Source: Streptosporangiaceae bacterium
GTDB taxonomy: Bacteria; Actinomycetota; Actinomycetes; Streptosporangiales; Streptosporangiaceae
Length of the DNA stretch: 6,342 bases
Reading direction: 5' to 3'
Assembly: GCA_030050125.1 (NCBI GenBank)
Contig: JASIJN010000406.1
Location: 1 to 6,342 of the forward strand
Positions 5,956-6,342 of the stretch are shown in pieces. The position numbers were made by a program, and so were the translations under genes. The notes under the pieces were generated by a model. The model was not told the origin of the DNA. It did no database searches and saw nothing but the letters and a program-made list of their open reading frames with translations. The first letter of the stretch is position 1. Each line of letters opens with the position of its first letter.

Positions 5956-6342
5956 ATGGCGACGACACGCTGGCTGGACCCGGTTCAGGAGCGCGCATGG
6001 CGCGGCTACCGCCGGATGCGCACCCTGCTCGACCTGCAGCTTGCCCGGGACCTGGCCGCCGACTCCGGGCTGTCAGAGTCGGACTACGACGTGCTGTCCA
6101 CGCTGACCGAGAAGCCGGAGCCGCGCTGGCGGGCCAGCGAGCTCGCCGCCCAGCTGCTGTGGTCGAGCAGCCGGCTGGCCCATCACGTGGGCCGGATGGA
6201 ACGGCGGGGGCTGGTGGCCAGGCAGGCGTGTGACGACGACGGGCGCGGCGCGGTGATCACCCTGACCGACGCGGGCTGGGCGGTGCTGCGCGAGGCCGCA
6301 CCGCGGCACGTGGCCTCGGTGCGGCGGCACTTCATCGACCTG
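5956..6342 (+). CDS. MarR-family winged-helix transcriptional regulator (3' end beyond the window)
   Basis: The window holds 129 codons of a regulator whose family is usually 140-160 residues. MarR proteins act as dimers on palindromic DNA and commonly let go when a small phenolic or other toxic ligand, or an oxidant, binds. Visible here are an N-terminal dimerisation helix (TRWLDPVQERAWRGYRRM, residues 4-21), SESDYDVLSTL at 40-50, an HTH with ASELAAQL followed by the recognition helix WSSSRLAHHVGRMERRGL (69-86), and the wing RQACDDDGRGAVITLTDAG (89-107). Cys91 sits at the base of the wing, a place where many actinobacterial MarR proteins have cysteine, so it is not by itself proof of redox sensing. 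ATG 5956 is supported by the TRWLDP-type beginning and the -10 six bases upstream. The gene is divergent from the yczE-like/oxidoreductase unit and shares the four-dyad operator with it, so it probably represses both. Its ligand is unknown. Confidence 0.9.
   Translation, partial: MATTRWLDPVQERAWRGYRRMRTLLDLQLARDLAADSGLSESDYDVLSTLTEKPEPRWRASELAAQLLWSSSRLAHHVGRMERRGLVARQACDDDGRGAVITLTDAGWAVLREAAPRHVASVRRHFIDL

Overview
This is a very GC-rich window with third codon positions almost all G or C, frequent GTG starts, and protein families tied to mycothiol and coenzyme F420. Together these point to a high-GC actinobacterium of the Streptomyces/Streptosporangium/Frankia kind. The genus cannot be fixed from the sequence. 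There is no RNA gene, CRISPR array, insertion sequence or prophage trace. Nearly every base is coding, and the informative non-coding DNA is one hairpin (4327-4349) and one divergent promoter (about 5850-5955).

Left half (1-4331). A nearly complete minus-strand aminopeptidase N gene (pepN) runs off the left edge, probably only a few codons before its stop. Across a 125-base divergent gap, a plus-strand operon encodes a DsbA-fold protein of the Rv2466c mycothiol-dependent reductase family, ribose-5-phosphate isomerase B (rpiB) and a small SET-domain methyltransferase. The order pepN <- | -> Rv2466c-like -> rpiB matches M. tuberculosis Rv2467-Rv2466c-Rv2465c, so this is an old conserved actinobacterial block. 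The SET gene sits where M. tuberculosis has a DNA glycosylase gene (Rv2464c). It lies 10 bases after rpiB and keeps all the SET catalytic motifs and the four zinc cysteines.

Right half (4345-6342). The SET gene meets a minus-strand pair head-on. The two stop codons lie at mirror positions in the two arms of one perfect 9-bp hairpin, which probably terminates both transcripts. The minus-strand pair is a YczE-type membrane protein followed by a luciferase-like F420-type oxidoreductase. The YczE frame has no stop where the family normally ends and stays open for more than 400 bases inside the oxidoreductase gene. A divergent MarR-family regulator begins at 5956 and runs off the right edge. Between the regulator and the membrane protein lie four copies of a 10-bp dyad close to TGACATGTCA, placed over the -35 elements of both promoters and over the membrane-protein start.

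How it fits together. The left block is housekeeping: peptide turnover, thiol redox and pentose phosphates. The right block looks like a self-contained regulated module in which MarR controls itself and the membrane protein/oxidoreductase pair in response to an unknown ligand. The yczE-like gene, marR and possibly rpiB share a layout in which the -10 hexamer ends exactly 6 bases before the start codon, the geometry of leaderless actinobacterial transcripts. The best candidates for something undescribed are the MarR operator array with its F420/YczE cargo and the SET methyltransferase in the rpiB operon.
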